Shown here: piece by piece, positions 38,075 to 46,341 of the stretch
How the letters are laid out: every line of letters starts with the position of its first letter
How positions within the stretch are numbered: the first letter of the stretch is position 1
Assembly (NCBI RefSeq): GCF_027257195.1
Contig: NZ_JAPDFS010000003.1
Coordinates: 5,480-59,085 of the forward strand
Source of the DNA: Halorubrum sp. F4
GTDB lineage: Archaea > Halobacteriota > Halobacteria > Halobacteriales > Haloferacaceae
DNA: 53,606 nt
Direction of reading: 5' to 3'
The notes under the pieces: model-generated
Told to the model about the DNA's origin: nothing
The model's database searches: none
Seen by the model: only the letters and a program-made list of their open reading frames with translations
Made by a program: the position numbers and the translations under genes

Positions 38075-38371
38075 ATGGTTCCCTGGGCGTGCGGCTTCGA
38101 CGGGTGTGACGCCGTCTTCGAGGACGTGGAGTCGGTCGTCCTCCACCAGACGCGAGAACACCAGCGCCACGAGTGTAAGGTGTGTGGCACGATCGTCCCG
38201 GACGGCTACTTCGCGATCCGGCACGCGTTCGACGAGCACACCCGCGCGGAGTACGTTCGCGCGTACGACGCCGACTCCGCGGCGGTTCGTCGGCGCGAAC
38301 AGGTGAAACGCGAGATCGAGACCGAAGCGAACCTCCAGACGGTCGTGGAGCGACTCGACGGGTCGGTGTAG
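38075..38371 (+). CDS. Small C2H2 zinc-finger-like protein
   Basis: This 98-residue protein has two possible zinc sites. CGFDGC at residues 6-11 with HQTREH supplies a C2H2 unit, and CKVC near residue 34 with a later HAFDEH supplies another. The C-terminal half (60-98) is a charged helix, suited to coiled-coil contact. Small C2H2 proteins of this kind are common in haloarchaea and may regulate genes, but the target is unknown. ATG 38075 is preceded by GTTAATCC about 27 bases upstream. The gene lies in the gap before the Get3-like ATPase. Confidence 0.75.
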   Translation: MVPWACGFDGCDAVFEDVESVVLHQTREHQRHECKVCGTIVPDGYFAIRHAFDEHTRAEYVRAYDADSAAVRRREQVKREIETEANLQTVVERLDGSV

Positions 38372-38449
38372 ACGGTTTCCCGCGCCCCACAGTCGTCGTT
38401 TTCGGCCCGGACCGACGGGTACACAAGCCCGCCGCCGCCAGTGGCGAGC

Positions 38450-39544
38450 ATGGACGACATCGACGTCGAACCCGTCGACCGCGTCGGCGATGAGGACGAC
38501 GGACTTCCGCGGGACGTGGACGCGCCGGAGTACGTGCTGTACGGCGGGAAGGGTGGCGTGGGGAAGACGACGATGGCGGCCGCGACCGGGCTCTCCTCGG
38601 CGTCGAGCGGCGTTCCGACGCTCGTCGTTTCGACGGATCCCGCCCACTCGCTCTCGGACACCTTCGGGATCGACGTCCCCGCGGAACCCGCGGTGGTCCA
38701 CGAGGACGTGCCGCTTTACGCCGTCGAGATCGATCCCGATGCCGCGATGGAAGAGGGGATGTTCGGCGCTGACGGCGATCCGCTCGGCGGACTCGGCGAG
38801 ATGGGCGAGGCGATGGGCGGCATGCCGGGAATGGGCGGGATGGCCGACGACGCTGCCGAGGGGATGGACGACGCGCCCGGCTCCCTGCTCGGCGGGACGA
38901 TGCCCGGTGCCGACGAGGCCGCGGCGATGCGGCAGCTACTGGAGTACCTCGACGACCCGCGGTTCGACCGGGTCGTCGTCGACACCGCGCCGACCGGCCA
39001 CACCCTCCGACTCCTCCAGCTCCCCGAGATCATGAACTCGATGATCGGCCGCGTGATGACGCTCCGCCAGCGGTTCTCCGGCATGATGGACGGCATAAAG
39101 GGGATGTTCGGCGGGGGCGAGGAGGAAGGTGATCCGAGCGCCGACCTCGAGGAGCTTCAAGCCCGGATCGAACGGCTCCGGAACGTGTTACGCGATCCGG
39201 ACCGGACCGACTTCCGCGTCGTCACCATCCCCGAGGAGATGAGCGTCGTGGAGTCCGAACGGCTCGTCGCCCGGCTCGACGAGTTCGAGATCCCGGTGAA
39301 CACGCTCGTGGTCAACCGCGTGATGGAGCGGGTGAGCGACGTGGCCGACGTCGACCCCGAGTGGATCGTCGAGCCCGACCCCGAGCACTGCGAGTTCTGT
39401 GCGCGACGCTGGGACGTCCAGCAGGCGGCACTCCGGGACGCGACCGACCTCTTCCGTGGACGCGACGTGAAACGGGTGCCGCTTCTGGCGAAGGAGGTGC
39501 GCGGCGAGGCCGCGCTGCGGGTGGTCGCGGCGTGTCTCGCCTGA
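38450..39544 (+). CDS. ArsA/GET3-family ATPase
   Basis: This 364-residue ATPase has the deviant P-loop GGKGGVGKTT (residues 32-41), switch I STDPAHSLSDTFG, and the DTAPTGHTLRLLQLPE segment typical of Get3/TRC40. Near the C-terminus is HCEFCARRW, whose C-x2-C can bind zinc at a dimer interface. Between about residues 108 and 160 is a Met/Gly-rich insert (GEMGEAMGGMPGMGGM), similar in chemistry to the Met-rich client-binding region of TRC40. A role in delivering tail-anchored membrane proteins is thus likely; arsenite pumping is less so since no ArsB gene is near. ATG 38450 is preferred over GTG 38441. Confidence 0.88.
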   Translation: MDDIDVEPVDRVGDEDDGLPRDVDAPEYVLYGGKGGVGKTTMAAATGLSSASSGVPTLVVSTDPAHSLSDTFGIDVPAEPAVVHEDVPLYAVEIDPDAAMEEGMFGADGDPLGGLGEMGEAMGGMPGMGGMADDAAEGMDDAPGSLLGGTMPGADEAAAMRQLLEYLDDPRFDRVVVDTAPTGHTLRLLQLPEIMNSMIGRVMTLRQRFSGMMDGIKGMFGGGEEEGDPSADLEELQARIERLRNVLRDPDRTDFRVVTIPEEMSVVESERLVARLDEFEIPVNTLVVNRVMERVSDVADVDPEWIVEPDPEHCEFCARRWDVQQAALRDATDLFRGRDVKRVPLLAKEVRGEAALRVVAACLA

Positions 39545-39574
39545 TCGACGACGGTGGAGGCGCCCCGAAACGCC

Positions 39575-40219
39575 TCATTCCCCGGAGCCGCCCGACCGCG
39601 CGAGGAGTCCGTCGCGGATCCGCTCCGCGACGCCGGTGAGGTGTGCCTGTCCGAACGTCGCCACGACCAGCGCGCCGATGGAGTTGTACATCAGGTCGAG
39701 GACGGTGTCGTCGAGACCGTGTTGTGCGAGCGGCATGGTGACGCCGGTCGCGCCGGCGATCACGTCGAGCCCGAACTCGAACAGCTCCCAGACGACGCCG
39801 AACGCGAGGACGACGAGGAGGATGAAGACGAACGCGAAGCGGCTGGGGATCCGGATCCCGTCGCTGTGGAGGTCGACGGCGCGCAACACCGTGTAGCCGA
39901 CGCCGGCGACGAGTGACGCCGAAAGCGAGTGAGTGAGGTGGTCCCACCACGGGATCTGCGTGTAGAACCAGGCCGACCCGATGGCGTGGAAGAAGACGGC
40001 GCTCGTGATCCACAGCGCCAGCCAGGGGTCGAGCGGGACCTCGTAGTTGCGTTCGAGCGCCGCCGGAACGAACGTGATGAGCAGCGCGATCCCGCCGTTG
40101 GAGATGGCCTTCGGCGCGCCGGCGACGATCCCGTAGACGACGATGGCGGCGAGGACCGCCTGCATCGTCCGGGAGAGTCGCTTCTGGTTCCGGGCCGACG
40201 GTCGAGGGAGCAGCGTCAT
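39575..40219 (-). CDS. Membrane protein, DUF2238/YjdF-like
   Basis: This 214-residue protein has about six hydrophobic segments. The motifs WWDHLTHSLSASLVAGV (about 91-107), FGVVWELFEFG (about 142-152) and DDTVLDLMYNSIGAL (about 171-185) follow the His/Glu/Asp pattern of the DUF2238 family. Function unknown. ATG 40217-40219 overlaps the end of the upstream 242-residue membrane protein by 4 bases, so the pair is translated together. Confidence 0.65.
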   Translation of the reverse strand: MTLLPRPSARNQKRLSRTMQAVLAAIVVYGIVAGAPKAISNGGIALLITFVPAALERNYEVPLDPWLALWITSAVFFHAIGSAWFYTQIPWWDHLTHSLSASLVAGVGYTVLRAVDLHSDGIRIPSRFAFVFILLVVLAFGVVWELFEFGLDVIAGATGVTMPLAQHGLDDTVLDLMYNSIGALVVATFGQAHLTGVAERIRDGLLARSGGSGE

Positions 40220-40944
40220 CGGCGCACCACCCGCCGGAGCGCGCGGCGGAGTCGCCGTCCGCGCCGCCGGAAGTAGACGTCGAAGAGGATCCCGGCGGCG
40301 AGCCCGGCGAGCGTCACGTAGATCCACTCGACCATCAACGCCTCGTTGGTCGTCAGGTACGACGTGCCGTAACGACGGTCGAGGTTCCACCGGAGGATCG
40401 ACCAGGCGGCGGCCGTGGCCAGCGTCGTCATCACGACGAGGACGACGGCGAACCAGTGAGTCACCCGCAGCGAGGTGAACATGTGGAGGTCGACAGTGAT
40501 GACGAGCGCGAGCGCCGCGATCGCGAGGTAGACGGCGAAGACGCCCAGATCACCACCCAGGAGCGCCCCGACCAACACGGGCAACAGCGCGAGCGCGAGC
40601 AGCTCCCACGGGAGCATCGCCCGCGGGTCGCGCGCCGCGACCGCGGGGGCGACGACGACCGCGACGACGGCCGTCGTGAGGGCCATCGAGAGGAGGTCGA
40701 ACTCGAGCAGGCTCTCGAGGAACGTCCCGACGAGCACCGCGACCATCGCCCAGGCGATCAGCGCGTTCGTTCGCCCGCTTCGGAACAGCTGGTCGGCCCA
40801 CTCCCCGTCGACCGCGTCCTCGATGAGCGACTCGATAGGGCCGGGCGACCCGTCGTCCGGATCGCCCTCCGTCTCGTCCAGTCCAACGTCCGCCTGGTCC
40901 GGTTCCTCCTTCGTCCCGTCGGATCCGGATCGGTCGGCATCCAT
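40216..40944 (-). CDS. Membrane protein paired with the DUF2238-like gene
   Basis: This 242-residue protein has an acidic soluble N-terminus of about 60 residues followed by about six hydrophobic segments and a very basic C-terminal tail (RRRGRRLRRALRRVVRR). I do not recognise a named family. The membrane part resembles its downstream partner in size and topology, and the two genes overlap at ATGA, so they probably form a complex or a linked function. ATG 40942-40944 is the start. Confidence 0.65.
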   Translation of the reverse strand: MDADRSGSDGTKEEPDQADVGLDETEGDPDDGSPGPIESLIEDAVDGEWADQLFRSGRTNALIAWAMVAVLVGTFLESLLEFDLLSMALTTAVVAVVVAPAVAARDPRAMLPWELLALALLPVLVGALLGGDLGVFAVYLAIAALALVITVDLHMFTSLRVTHWFAVVLVVMTTLATAAAWSILRWNLDRRYGTSYLTTNEALMVEWIYVTLAGLAAGILFDVYFRRRGRRLRRALRRVVRR

Positions 40945-41038
40945 ACGTCCCCTGTGTGCGGCATCGACTAATATCGGTTGCTCCACTCGGGCCGACGGCG
41001 GTACGGTTCGTGACCCGACGGGTATCCGAACGGACGGT

Positions 41039-41046
41039 CTTTTATC
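41039..41046 (+). promoter_or_regulatory. TATA box of the DUF2103 gene
   Basis: CTTTTATC is centred about 26 bases before ATG 41068, predicting a leaderless mRNA. Confidence 0.55.
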
Positions 41047-41067
41047 CGGCACGCGCCACCGGTCGGT

Positions 41068-41805
41068 ATGAACTGCCGGCGGTGCGGGACGTCCCTCGAG
41101 AAGCCCGGGGACTACTGTCTGACCTGTAACACCGCCAACAGCGACGCGGTCGTCGTGGCGTTCTCGGACGCGCGCGCGGAGCTGGCGATGCTCGAGGAGG
41201 ACGAGGTCGTCGGACGAACGGCGATCACGACCCGTCCGGAGGACGACGAGGAGCTGAGCCACGTCCAGCTCCGCAACTTCGCCGGCCGCGTCGCCGACGA
41301 GATCCGCCGGAAGCGTCCCGAGACCGTGTACGCCGCCGGCGCTCGCGAGCCCCTCCGGGAGACGCGCGCACAGCTCCACCACGAGTTCTACCGCGTGCCG
41401 GACGGGGACGCCGACGGCGACGTCGTCGAGTGGGTTCTCGACCGCCGCGGCGACCGCGCGCTGGAGGTGGTCGAGACGCCGCCGCGCGAGAAGGTCGGCG
41501 GCTCCCACTCGACGCTCATCGGCGACCGGAAGGGTCGACGGGCGGTCCGAACGGTGGCCGAACATCCCCACGTGAAGAAGATCGTCCCCGGCCCGATCGA
41601 CGCCGGCGGCACCGGATCGCGGACGGGATTACGTGCGAAGGCGACGCGCGCGGGCACGAACGGCAACGTCCGGCTCCTCCTCCGCGACGGCTCCAGCGTC
41701 CAGGAGAACCGGATCGTCACGACCGCGATGGACCGCGAGACCGGCGAGCGCGTTCGAAAGGATCTGAACGAGGCGTTGCGGGAGGCCGATCTACAGGACG
41801 AGTGA
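41068..41805 (+). CDS. DUF2103 protein with N-terminal zinc ribbon
   Basis: This 245-residue protein starts with a zinc-ribbon-like MNCRRCGTSLEKPGDYCLTC (C3, C6, C17, C20). The C-terminal part from about residue 150 has KVGGSHSTLIGDRKGRRAVRTVAEHPHVKKIVPGPI, the conserved core of the DUF2103 family; a basic, RNA-binding-like fold is plausible. The function of the family is not established. It is a single leaderless gene. The stop at 41803-41805 is about 30 bases from the convergent rhodanese-MBL gene. Confidence 0.8.
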   Translation: MNCRRCGTSLEKPGDYCLTCNTANSDAVVVAFSDARAELAMLEEDEVVGRTAITTRPEDDEELSHVQLRNFAGRVADEIRRKRPETVYAAGAREPLRETRAQLHHEFYRVPDGDADGDVVEWVLDRRGDRALEVVETPPREKVGGSHSTLIGDRKGRRAVRTVAEHPHVKKIVPGPIDAGGTGSRTGLRAKATRAGTNGNVRLLLRDGSSVQENRIVTTAMDRETGERVRKDLNEALREADLQDE

Positions 41806-41833
41806 GCTTCCAGGTCCGTCGTCGGTCCCGCTC

Positions 41834-43135
41834 TCAGTCGTCCGCCTCGGGCTCCGGCGCGGGCTCGGCCGCACAGCGGTTCGGCCCGAGTTCGAGGTCG
41901 GTCGCATCGACCTCGTCGTCCGGCACCTCGACCCCGCGGTTGGCCGCGATCACCGACTCGTAGTTCGGGGGCTTCTCCGGCAGCGTCGCCGTGATCTCCT
42001 CGACGAACGCCTCCCGATCCCGTCCGAGCAGATCGATCCCGGTTCGCGCCTCCCCGACCGTCGTCGCCACGGCCTCGCCGGGGACCGCCCCACCCGTGGT
42101 CCCGTCGGCGGCGACGGAGAAGTGTCCGGGCAACACGACGACGTCGTCGGGCTCCGCGAGCAGGGTGCCGTGGAGCGAGTCGTAGAGCCGCTCCGCGCCG
42201 GTTCGTGCGCCGGCGGACTCCCGTTCCGTTGCCTCGTCGCCGGGTTCCCGTTCCGTCTCGCTGCCGGCCGCGAACTGGAGCTCCGTGCGCCCGACGCTGT
42301 CCGTGAAGAGGGTGTCGCCGGTGAGGACGGCCGACCGGCCGACGAGGTAGCTCGCCATGTCGTCGGTGTGGCCGGGCGTCGCGAGCGCCTTCACGTCGAT
42401 CCCGCCGACCTCGAGGGTCGCGTTGCGTTCGATCGGCTCGAAGTCGTAGGCCACGTCGCGCGCCTCGGCCGTCGCCGGGAGGAGATAGGGGACCTCCAAC
42501 TCGTCCGCGAGGGCACGGCCGCCGGAGAGGTGGTCGGCGTGGACGTGGGTGTCGAGCACGGCCGCGATGGACGCGTCGTGCTCGGCGGCCGCGGCGAGCC
42601 ACTCCTCGCCGTGACGGGAGACGTCGACGGCGATGGCGACGCGGGAGCCATCGGAACCACCGACGGCGACTCTGGGGCCGTCCTCGTTCTCGTCCCCGTA
42701 TCCGCCCACGACGAGGTACCCCAGACAGCCCTTCGCGCGGCGCTGGATCTGGACGACGTCGAGGGAGTCGTCGCCGGCGTCGGGGAGGGGAACCTCGACG
42801 CGGTCGTAGACGGCCGACCAGCCGCGCATGCCGTCGTCGATGGCGTAGACGTCGTCGTAGCCGGCGGCCGCGAGGTCGTCCGCGAGCGCGTGCGAGGACT
42901 TCCCCTTCGCGCAGACGGTCACGACCGTCTCCGTGGGTCCGATCCCGGTCGCCCTCTCGAACTCGTCGCGGTCGAACGTGTGGAACGGCTTGTAGACGTA
43001 GTTGATCGAGTCGGCGATCCGCCAGCCCGCGTAGCTCTCCTCGGGCCTGGTGTCGACGACGACGAAGTCACGCTCGCCGCGTCGTGCCGCGTCGAGCATA
43101 TCGCGGAACTCGTCTGCGGTGATCGTCTCGACCAT
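41834..43135 (-). CDS. Rhodanese and metallo-beta-lactamase fold protein (persulfide dioxygenase-like)
   Basis: This 433-residue protein joins an N-terminal rhodanese domain (residues 5-115; catalytic C75 in VTVCAKGKS) with an MBL-fold domain. The MBL metal motif is H197-x-H199-x-D201-H202 (THVHADH), followed by H256 in TPGHTDD, D274 in LTGDTLF and a late H in LPGHFS. The D-H pair and arrangement are like ETHE1 persulfide dioxygenases and fused bacterial PDO-rhodanese proteins, so sulfur-compound oxidation is likely. Glyoxalase II is the alternative. The rhodanese is at the N-terminus, the reverse of many fusions. A TATA-like CTTTTGTC lies about 26 bases before ATG 43133-43135. Confidence 0.85.
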   Translation of the reverse strand: MVETITADEFRDMLDAARRGERDFVVVDTRPEESYAGWRIADSINYVYKPFHTFDRDEFERATGIGPTETVVTVCAKGKSSHALADDLAAAGYDDVYAIDDGMRGWSAVYDRVEVPLPDAGDDSLDVVQIQRRAKGCLGYLVVGGYGDENEDGPRVAVGGSDGSRVAIAVDVSRHGEEWLAAAAEHDASIAAVLDTHVHADHLSGGRALADELEVPYLLPATAEARDVAYDFEPIERNATLEVGGIDVKALATPGHTDDMASYLVGRSAVLTGDTLFTDSVGRTELQFAAGSETEREPGDEATERESAGARTGAERLYDSLHGTLLAEPDDVVVLPGHFSVAADGTTGGAVPGEAVATTVGEARTGIDLLGRDREAFVEEITATLPEKPPNYESVIAANRGVEVPDDEVDATDLELGPNRCAAEPAPEPEADD

Positions 43136-43270
43136 GACGGAGTATTGATACGGACGGACAAAAGCGCTGTTCCCGGTGATGAGCGAAACGGATGCGTCGT
43201 GAAACCCCGAGGCGTGCTATGCCCCGAGGTCCCGTGACGGAACTCCCCGACGTCTTCGCCATGGTCCCGA

Positions 43271-43317
43271 TGTTGGTCACACACCCAACGCTTATGGTGT
43301 TGGCTGCCGTCCCAACG
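43271..43317 (+). promoter_or_regulatory. Doubled inverted-repeat operator of the toxin-antitoxin pair
   Basis: Two copies of TGTTGG-N8-CCAACG occur at 43271-43290 and 43298-43317, offset by exactly 27 bases. The TATA-like CTTATGG (43291-43297) sits between them and the second copy ends 9 bases before ATG 43327. Binding at either site would block the promoter, which is the layout expected for autoregulation by the antitoxin. Confidence 0.7.
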
Positions 43318-43326
43318 CCGAGAGGG

Positions 43327-43644
43327 ATGGCCCAGGAACCGTTCTTTCAGTACACGCACGTCGAATCCGGCCTCGTCGAGAACGTCGTGCTTCGGCCGAC
43401 CGACGCCACCGAGACGTACCCCTCGGGCTGGAAGTACACGCTCCACCTGGGCACCCTCGACGATCTCACGCTCGTCCGGTACGACAACTCCCACGAGGAC
43501 ACGAAGGGCCACGAACATCACACCGCAGCCGGCGACGTCGACGACGTCGAGTTCCCGGGAATGGAGGACCGGCTCGTCGAGTTCTGGGCGAGTACGGACG
43601 AGTACTGGGACGCCGTCGGCGGCGATCCACCCCGGCCGTACTGA
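43327..43644 (+). CDS. TumE-like toxin candidate (DUF6516 family)
   Basis: This 105-residue protein has the pattern of the DUF6516/TumE group: short beta-rich N-terminus, GWKYTLHLGTL, then a DLTLVRYDNSHE with His-rich KGHEHHT, and a DRLVEFWAS helix near the C-terminus. TumE-type proteins are toxins or toxin-like partners of TumA/HVO_A0114-type DNA-binding proteins. The next gene, 34 bases downstream, is exactly such a protein. ATG 43327 is selected because it follows directly on the operator region; longer readings run back through it. Nuclease activity is inferred from the family only. Confidence 0.75.
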   Translation: MAQEPFFQYTHVESGLVENVVLRPTDATETYPSGWKYTLHLGTLDDLTLVRYDNSHEDTKGHEHHTAAGDVDDVEFPGMEDRLVEFWASTDEYWDAVGGDPPRPY

Positions 43645-43678
43645 CCGACCACCACCCGATCCACTGATTCACCCACCC

Positions 43679-44095
43679 ATGACCACGCTTCACATCACCG
43701 TCGGCGACCGAGAACAGCTCCGCGGGGACGCACTCCAGTTCGTCAGGGACGTCGAGGCCGACGGTCTCGACGACCAGGAAGGAACGGCGACGCTCCAATT
43801 CGGGACGTACGACGACCTCATCGACAGCCTCACGCCGCTTCGCCTCGAACTCGTCCGGGCGATCGCGGAGAACGGTCCCGAGAGCATGCGCGAGGCGGCC
43901 CGCCTCGTCGATCGCGACGTGTCCGACGTCCACTCGGACCTCAAGCAGCTGGAAGTGCTGGGTATCCTCACGCTGGAGGAGGGCGGCCCGGGCGGCGCGA
44001 TACGACCTCTCGTTCCGTTCGATCGGATCGAGGTACACGTCGACTACCCGCTCGTTGATGGGGACGATGCCGACGACGCACGCGCAAGTGCCTAG
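43679..44095 (+). CDS. TumA/HVO_A0114-like antitoxin and transcriptional regulator
   Basis: This 138-residue protein has a winged-helix domain: LTPLRLELVRAIAENGPESMREAARLVDRDVSDVHSDLKQLEVLGIL is helix-turn-helix-recognition helix (about 52-98), with a wing ending at EEGGPGG. The N-terminal 45 residues (TLHITVGD...) are a beta/alpha region that probably binds the partner. It resembles HVO_A0114-family regulators, the cognate partner of TumE-type toxins. It likely represses its own operon through the 27-base-spaced repeats. The order toxin-then-antitoxin is reversed from the classical one but common in this family. Confidence 0.78.
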   Translation: MTTLHITVGDREQLRGDALQFVRDVEADGLDDQEGTATLQFGTYDDLIDSLTPLRLELVRAIAENGPESMREAARLVDRDVSDVHSDLKQLEVLGILTLEEGGPGGAIRPLVPFDRIEVHVDYPLVDGDDADDARASA

Positions 44096-44169
44096 TCCGA
44101 GTCCGTCGTCACCCGCGCGCACGTCCGACCGATAGACAGTTTTTAGCGGGTCGACACGGTGGAGGAGGC

Positions 44170-44937
44170 ATGGTCGAGGCGTTCGCGGTCGCCAGCGGCA
44201 AGGGCGGCACCGGCAAGACGACGAGCACGCTCGCGCTCGGGATGGCGCTCGCCGAGGAGCACGACGTGACCGTCGTCGACGCCGACACCGGAATGGCGAA
44301 CCTGCTGTTTCACACCGGGCTCGACGACGCGACGGTCACCCTCCACGACCTGCTCGTCGAGGGGACCGCGACCGACGTCTCGGAGGCGACCTACGAGCGG
44401 TTCGGGCTCTCCGTCGTCCCCTGTGGCACCTCGCTCGAGGGCTTTTCGGCGGCCGACCCCGCGCGGCTCCGCGAGGTCGTCGCGGAACTCGCCCGCGACA
44501 CCGACGTCCTCCTTCTGGACTCGCCGGCCGCGCTGGGCTCGAAGTCCGCGGTGTTGCCGGTCGTCCTCGCCGACCGAGTCGTGGTCGTCGTCGAGCCGAC
44601 GATTCCCGCGCTCTCGGACGGACTGAAGGTCCAGGAGTACGCCCGCTCGTACGGCACCGAGACGGCCGGCGTGCTGCTCAACAAGGTCAGAGAGCCCGCC
44701 GCGGCGATCGCCGAGCAGGCGGGTCGACACTTCGGCGGGCCGGTACTCGCGGAGGTGCCCGACAGCGACGTGGTCCGCGCGGCGCGGCGGGCGGGCAAGC
44801 CGCTCTTAGCACACGCGCCCGACAGCGAGCCCGCGGAGCGGTACCGCGAGGCGGCCGCCCGGCTCGAAGTGCGCGACGGCGACGAGGACGCGGTGGCGGC
44901 GCGGTTCAAGAGCGCGGTCGTCCCCGACACCCCATGA
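44170..44937 (+). CDS. MinD/ParA-family ATPase
   Basis: This 255-residue ATPase has the deviant Walker A ASGKGGTGKTT (residues 8-18), switch I VVDADTGMANLLF and switch II LLLDSPAALG. The remainder is a single MinD-type domain. A C-terminal amphipathic membrane-targeting helix is not evident; the tail ends in an alanine-rich, charged stretch. It therefore probably positions something in the cell, but what is unknown. It heads a three-gene operon: its stop overlaps the next ATG by 4 bases. A strong GGAGGAGG precedes ATG 44170, and AGTTTTTAG lies at 44135-44143. Confidence 0.88.
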   Translation: MVEAFAVASGKGGTGKTTSTLALGMALAEEHDVTVVDADTGMANLLFHTGLDDATVTLHDLLVEGTATDVSEATYERFGLSVVPCGTSLEGFSAADPARLREVVAELARDTDVLLLDSPAALGSKSAVLPVVLADRVVVVVEPTIPALSDGLKVQEYARSYGTETAGVLLNKVREPAAAIAEQAGRHFGGPVLAEVPDSDVVRAARRAGKPLLAHAPDSEPAERYREAAARLEVRDGDEDAVAARFKSAVVPDTP

Positions 44938-45581
44938 GCGGATCGACGGACGCGCCGGTCCTCGAGATCCCGCGCGGTGACCTCCTCCGCTCGCGGGTCG
45001 TCTCCGACGTCGGCACCACCCTGTCCGCCGCGCTCGAGCGGTCGTTGACGGGGTACGCGACGGTCGTTCCCCAGGAGACGCTGCTGCTCTCGGGCGACGC
45101 GCGCGGCGTGCTCACCTTCGAGGCGGGCGTTCCCGTGTTGGCGTACAACACCGTGACCGACAGCGGCGGTGCCGACGCGCTCGCCGAGCTTGCCGTACCC
45201 GGTCCGTATCGGGTGGAGCTGTACGCGGTCGCACCCGAGGCGCTCCGGGCCGCCCACGACGAGGAGGCGCTCCGAGTCCCGCCCGCGGCGGCGGCGACGG
45301 AGCTCGCCGACGACCCCGACCTCGCCGAGCGAACGCGCGAGGCCGCGCCGGCCGACCGTCTGGCGGACGAGGAGGACGAGGAGGCGGACGCGGTCGCGGC
45401 GTTCCTCGCGGACGACGACCGGATCGCGGCGATCCGGGAGCAGGCGCGCAGCGAGGCGAGGGAACGCGCGAGCGAGTGGGGACTGGACGACGCGCTCGCT
45501 GACGACGAACCCGACACGCTCGCCGACGACGACCCCGACACGCTCGCCGACGACGACCCCGACACGCCGGAGCGGTTTTGA
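44934..45581 (+). CDS. Unknown acidic protein of the MinD operon
   Basis: This 215-residue protein has a beta-rich N-terminal domain (residues 1-115; VLEIPRGDLLRSRVVSDVGTTL, GYATVVPQETLLLSGDARGVLTFEAG) and a disordered acidic C-terminal half. The last 30 residues carry a tandem LADDDPDT repeat (three copies, the first ADDEPDT). I recognise no named family. The first part looks like a small nucleotide- or metal-binding barrel, but this is a guess. Overlap with the MinD stop (ATGA) shows coupled translation, which suggests a physical partnership with the ATPase. Confidence 0.7.
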   Translation: MSGSTDAPVLEIPRGDLLRSRVVSDVGTTLSAALERSLTGYATVVPQETLLLSGDARGVLTFEAGVPVLAYNTVTDSGGADALAELAVPGPYRVELYAVAPEALRAAHDEEALRVPPAAAATELADDPDLAERTREAAPADRLADEEDEEADAVAAFLADDDRIAAIREQARSEARERASEWGLDDALADDEPDTLADDDPDTLADDDPDTPERF

Positions 45582-45603
45582 CCTCGCCGAACCTACGTCC
45601 GCC

Positions 45604-46329
45604 ATCACCGTATTCCGTCTCCTTCGACTGACCACGCCGTCGGACTTCGCCGACTGGTACGCCGCGAGCCGCGCGTACACGTACCACGTCGCCGACGGAA
45701 TGGGCTTTCCGGGGGCCGACGCGATCGACGGCGACCGCGTGGCGACCGCGCTGGCGACCGACCCGACCGACCTCTCGCCGGCGGCGGCACGGTCGGTGGC
45801 GACGACGCTGCTCGCGGACGGAGTCTTCTCGGAGCCCTACTGCGAGTGGATGCCGCTCTGGTACGAACTGGGCCTCCTCGCGCCGGTCAGGTACGGGGAG
45901 TGGCGGCTTCGGCGAGTGGCCCGCGAGGTGGCCGCCGCCGCGGCCGTGACCGCGACCGCCCCGCGGTTCTCACGGCCACGAGACGTCGTCGTCGACGGGC
46001 GCCCCGCGCTCGACGGCGTCTCCGGGTTCCGCGAACGGTTCCTCGCGGCGGCCGCGCTCCTCCATTTGGAGTGGTTCGTCCACGCCGCGCACGCCGACGG
46101 GATCGACGTCCCGAACGGCCTCGTCGAACGGGCACGCGAGGAGTCGCTGTCGTACTACGCCGGCGACCGTGACCGCCTCTCTCCGGATATCCGGCGGTTC
46201 CAGGAGCTGCTCTTCGCCGACGACGACTGGGTCGCTCGAGTGGACGCGGCCTACGGGCTCGACAGTCGGCTGTTCGGCCTCTGGGAGCGGATCCTTCGGG
46301 ACGAACGACGGCGGCTCACGGCGACGTGA
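45604..46329 (+). CDS. Unknown helical protein of the MinD operon, start uncertain
   Basis: This helical, mainly soluble protein of about 241 residues has LLRLTTPSDFADWYAASRAYTYHVADG near its N-terminus and LHLEWFVHAAHADGID and RRFQELLFADDDWVARVD later. There is no ATG, GTG or TTG in frame between the stop of the upstream gene (45579-45581) and this conserved-looking beginning. The first ATG is at 45700, which would cut off the LRLTTPSDFADW segment. Initiation could be at a rare codon (ATC 45604 or CTG 45628), by coupling to the upstream gene, or there may be a sequencing error. Function unknown; third in the MinD operon. Confidence 0.6.
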   Translation: MTVFRLLRLTTPSDFADWYAASRAYTYHVADGMGFPGADAIDGDRVATALATDPTDLSPAAARSVATTLLADGVFSEPYCEWMPLWYELGLLAPVRYGEWRLRRVAREVAAAAAVTATAPRFSRPRDVVVDGRPALDGVSGFRERFLAAAALLHLEWFVHAAHADGIDVPNGLVERAREESLSYYAGDRDRLSPDIRRFQELLFADDDWVARVDAAYGLDSRLFGLWERILRDERRRLTAT

Positions 46330-46341
46330 CGACGGCCGGGG

